Source: Deltaproteobacteria bacterium (lineage in GTDB: Bacteria > Desulfobacterota > Desulfobacteria > Desulfobacterales > ETH-SRB1). Taken from it: a stretch of DNA of 8,508 bases. Positions 7,121-8,508 of this stretch are shown here, one piece after another (position 1 is the first letter of the stretch; the number at the start of each line of letters is the position of its first letter). The stretch lies in contig QMMZ01000056.1 in NCBI GenBank assembly GCA_003647525.1, positions 1-8,508 on the forward strand. Reading direction: 5' to 3'. The notes under the pieces were generated by a model. That model was not told the DNA's origin, made no database searches, and saw only the letters and a program-made list of their open reading frames with translations. The translations under genes were made by a program, and so were the position numbers.

Positions 7121-7279
7121 TCATTTCGGAATTATTATCACAGGAGGCAAAGGATGCTGCTGTCGAGGATGCTGTCGAGGATGCTGCTGTCGAGGATGCT
7201 GTCGAGGAGCAGGTGCTGGATATATGGCACATCCAATAATAAAATAGATAATGGCTAAAAGAATAATTATTTTTTTCAT
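7121..7279 (-). CDS. Small His/Gln/Pro-rich repeat lipoprotein (52 aa)
   Basis: A 52-codon gene starts at ATG 7277-7279 and stops at TGA 7121-7123. The N-terminus MKKIIILLAIIYFIIGC is a lipoprotein signal peptide: two lysines, a hydrophobic core and an IIG-C lipobox with Cys17 as the lipidated residue. Ala at +2 argues for outer-membrane sorting. The mature part is only 36 residues: a PAPAP spacer, then RQHPRQQHP twice (26-43), then LPPVIIIPK. The start is well supported by GGGAG seven bases upstream, and the ATG lies 3 nt after the stop of the PEGA-protein gene, so the two are probably co-translated. The coding repeat is an exact 27-bp tandem duplication. The tail could contact peptidoglycan, polysaccharide or metal through its histidines, but function is unknown and I do not recognise a family. 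Confidence 0.8.
   Translation of the reverse strand: MKKIIILLAIIYFIIGCAIYPAPAPRQHPRQQHPRQHPRQQHPLPPVIIIPK
7151..7204. repeat. 27-bp tandem repeat, two exact copies
   Basis: Plus-strand copies are 7151-7177 and 7178-7204. Each copy is itself two related pieces, AGGATGCTGCTGTCG (15 bp) and AGGATGCTGTCG (12 bp, lacking one GCT). It encodes the RQHPRQQHP repeats of the lipoprotein on the minus strand. All length changes are multiples of three, which keeps the lipoprotein frame and suggests replication slippage under coding constraint. Confidence 0.95.
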
Positions 7280-7282
7280 AAG

Positions 7283-8020
7283 TTAACTCCCGCTTTTTCT
7301 CAATGTTGCTATTATTTTTTCCACCTTTCCGTCGGATATTTTAACATTTTTTGTATAGGTAAGATATCCCGGTTTAGCTAACTCGATTTTGTGTTTGCCG
7401 GATCGTAGCACAAGAGATCCTTGAGATTCGACAAATTGAGAGGCAATGCCGTAAAAATTGCCGTCAATATAAACAGAAGCATCTTCAGGAGTCACCTGAA
7501 GCACAAGAAATCCTGTTTTGTTTAGTTCAAGTTGATAAGTTGATTCAGATTCAATCTTTTTATCTGCAAATAAGGCTAAAGCGACATCCATTTCTATTCT
7601 ATGACGAGGAAGGACATTGGTTGTGAAATAAGCTGTCTTATAACCTTCTTTTCTAAGTGATACAGAATGGGTGCCTGGAATAAGAGTAAGGCAATGAGGC
7701 GTACATGAAAAATCCTTTGCTATGCCCATGTACTCTCCATCCACATAAACATTAGCGTCCATCGGTTGTACATTTAAATGAATATATCCTACATCGGCTA
7801 CGGGCCTAATTGGAGGCCTTTGGTATGGAGTTTTAGGAACTCTAACTACAGGCGGAGGAGCTATAACTATTGGCGGAGGAGCTATAACTATTGGCAGAGG
7901 CCACCAGGGTCGAAGAATTATTCTTACTCCAGCCCTAGCTCCAGCGAATGCCTCGGTCGTTATTAGCAAAAACGCCAGTAATGATAGAGAAATAATAAAT
8001 ATAAATTTATGGTTTTTCAT
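7283..8020 (-). CDS. Secreted protein with two PEGA domains and a Pro-rich N-terminal linker
   Basis: The 245-residue protein has a clear signal peptide (MKNHKFIFIISLSLLAFLLI, likely cut after AFA at about 26). A Trp/Pro-rich linker follows (RPWWPLPIVIAPPPIVIAPP, 37-56) built on an exact 21-bp duplication. Two PEGA-type beta modules come next: residues 78-148, with NVYVDGEYMGIA and the PGTHSVSLRKEGY motif, and 168-240, with ASVYIDGNFYGIA and SGKHKIELAKPGY. PEGA domains are extracytoplasmic modules often attached to envelope proteins and thought to bind surface components. Cys106 and Cys110 in the first module could form a disulfide. There is no C-terminal anchor, so it is probably periplasmic or surface-associated. 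The start is supported by AGGA eight bases upstream and by an ATGA overlap with the preceding glycosyltransferase stop, indicating translational coupling. The lipoprotein gene follows after 3 nt. Its exact role is unknown. Confidence 0.88.
   Translation of the reverse strand: MKNHKFIFIISLSLLAFLLITTEAFAGARAGVRIILRPWWPLPIVIAPPPIVIAPPPVVRVPKTPYQRPPIRPVADVGYIHLNVQPMDANVYVDGEYMGIAKDFSCTPHCLTLIPGTHSVSLRKEGYKTAYFTTNVLPRHRIEMDVALALFADKKIESESTYQLELNKTGFLVLQVTPEDASVYIDGNFYGIASQFVESQGSLVLRSGKHKIELAKPGYLTYTKNVKISDGKVEKIIATLRKSGS
7287..7291 (-). promoter_or_regulatory. Shine-Dalgarno of the small lipoprotein gene
   Basis: GGGAG on the minus strand, seven bases before the ATG at 7277-7279 and inside the last codons of the PEGA-protein gene. 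It decides that the 52-residue lipoprotein frame is real, rather than the overlapping 76-codon low-complexity frame that covers the same repeats. Confidence 0.7.
7851..7892. repeat. 21-bp tandem repeat, two exact copies
   Basis: GGCGGAGGAGCTATAACTAT plus T occurs at 7851-7871 and again at 7872-7892, followed by a diverged start of a third copy (GGCAGAGG). On the minus strand it encodes the PIVIAPP heptad twice in the linker of the PEGA protein. The in-frame length points to slippage tolerated in a flexible spacer. Confidence 0.93.
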
Positions 8021-8508
8021 AGTTGGTTTCCTTTATTTTTACGCGAGTATATTTTCTCTATAATGATACCATATACACTACCTGTTGCAAAAACTAAAGA
8101 TCTTAATAGAATTACGGCTGGCGAAATCAAACCGACTATCTTCTCCTTTTTAAATGTCTTTAAGGCAAATGGAAATGTTGAAACAATAATAGTACCCCAA
8201 CAAAATATGGCAAAGTAAATTAGGCTTGGAATAATCAATGCAAGTGAAAAAAGTAATAAAGATAGCGCCATAAGAATAGTCTGAATTTTGATAACTGCAG
8301 GCGTATAAGAATCTTTTAAAGCTTTATCAGGGTAACGACTATAAACAACCATTCGCCAATAACCTCTCCAGAATTTAAGTTTTAAATACTTTTTTATCGT
8401 ATCTGGATGCATATGATAAACAAAGGCATTCGGGGTGAAAACAAGTTTATACCCAGAAGTTGCCAGACGATAAGACAGGTCTGTATCCTCATTGTTAGCC
8501 ACGGGAAA
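8017..8508 (-). CDS. Membrane glycosyltransferase, family 2, C-terminal part (5' end outside window)
   Basis: The frame is open to the window edge; 164 codons including the stop are visible. It opens with FPVANNEDTDLSYRLATSGY, in which EDTDLSYRLA..GY is the acceptor-site/catalytic-base motif of family 2 glycosyltransferases, followed by the typical P-x-A-x-V-x-H (TPNAFVYHMHP). The GTG in this segment is therefore an internal Val codon and not the start. The DXD motif and N-terminal half lie beyond 8508. After a basic amphipathic region (KKYLKLKFWRGYWRMVVYSR) there are about three membrane segments (ILMALSLLLFSLALIIPSL; YFAIFCWGTIIVSTF; and the VGLISPAVILLRSLVFATG region), a layout seen in processive or lipid-linked inner-membrane GT2 enzymes. 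Its TGA overlaps the ATG of the PEGA-protein gene. Substrate unknown. Confidence 0.88.
   Translation of the reverse strand, partial: FPVANNEDTDLSYRLATSGYKLVFTPNAFVYHMHPDTIKKYLKLKFWRGYWRMVVYSRYPDKALKDSYTPAVIKIQTILMALSLLLFSLALIIPSLIYFAIFCWGTIIVSTFPFALKTFKKEKIVGLISPAVILLRSLVFATGSVYGIIIEKIYSRKNKGNQL
8029..8034 (-). promoter_or_regulatory. Shine-Dalgarno of the PEGA-protein gene
   Basis: AAAGGA on the minus strand, eight bases before the ATG at 8018-8020. It lies within the last codons of the upstream glycosyltransferase and, with the ATGA overlap, supports coupled translation of the two genes. Confidence 0.65.

Noticed and set aside
7002..7232. A 76-codon minus-strand frame rich in Ser, Ala and Thr (repeated CSSTASSTAAS-like)
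   Set aside because: It reads the 27-bp tandem repeat in a different frame from the lipoprotein, has no signal or good ribosome site, and runs into the aminotransferase remnant out of frame. The lipoprotein frame has far better support.
8009..8218. Plus-strand 69-codon frame over the GT2 C-terminal region
   Set aside because: It is antisense to membrane segments of the glycosyltransferase and spans its junction with the PEGA gene, with no coding evidence.
8500..8502. GTG as the start of the glycosyltransferase at the right edge
   Set aside because: It falls inside the conserved V-x-x-NEDTDLSYR motif and the frame continues upstream to the window edge, so it is an internal valine codon.

Overview
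The window is a stretch of an AT-rich bacterial surface-polysaccharide (O-antigen/exopolysaccharide-type) locus. Every convincing gene lies on the minus strand, so transcription runs from high to low coordinates. The diderm features (an outer-membrane-type lipoprotein, PEGA-domain envelope protein, Wzx-like flippase), the AT-rich base composition and the gene content are compatible with Desulfobacterota or a related environmental Gram-negative. That assignment is inference: there is no marker gene here.

In transcription order, block one (8508-7121) is the C-terminal end of a membrane family-2 glycosyltransferase whose 5' part lies outside the window, then a secreted two-PEGA-domain protein, then a 52-residue lipoprotein with a His/Gln/Pro-rich repeat tail. 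These three are very tightly packed (an ATGA stop/start overlap, then a 3-nt gap, each downstream gene with a good Shine-Dalgarno) and look like one translationally coupled unit.

Block two (7120-5033) is a patch of gene debris around one intact gene. That gene encodes an AAA-ATPase-like plus PD-(D/E)XK nuclease-like protein. Just upstream of its start codon, and in the same frame, lies what reads as the last ~26 residues of a DegT/DnrJ/EryC1/StrS sugar aminotransferase. Immediately after its stop codon, again in the same frame, lies a YgiT-type zinc-finger antitoxin that has lost its N-terminus. The ATPase gene thus appears to have been dropped in with almost no flanking DNA of its own.

Block three (5032-1) is the polysaccharide core: a Wzx-like flippase, a 185-bp gap with a possible decayed gene end, a GT-A glycosyltransferase (GT2), a GT-B glycosyltransferase (GT4) that is visibly GC-richer than its neighbours, and a glutamine-hydrolysing asparagine synthase-like amidotransferase that starts directly on the GT4 stop codon and runs off the window edge. 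Together these would assemble and amidate/modify a lipid-linked oligosaccharide and flip it across the inner membrane.

No RNA genes, CRISPR arrays, insertion-sequence transposases or convincing rho-independent terminators were seen. The most interesting features are the precise cassette-like placement of the ATPase/nuclease gene between two truncated genes, and the previously easy-to-miss lipoprotein made of an exact 27-bp tandem duplication.
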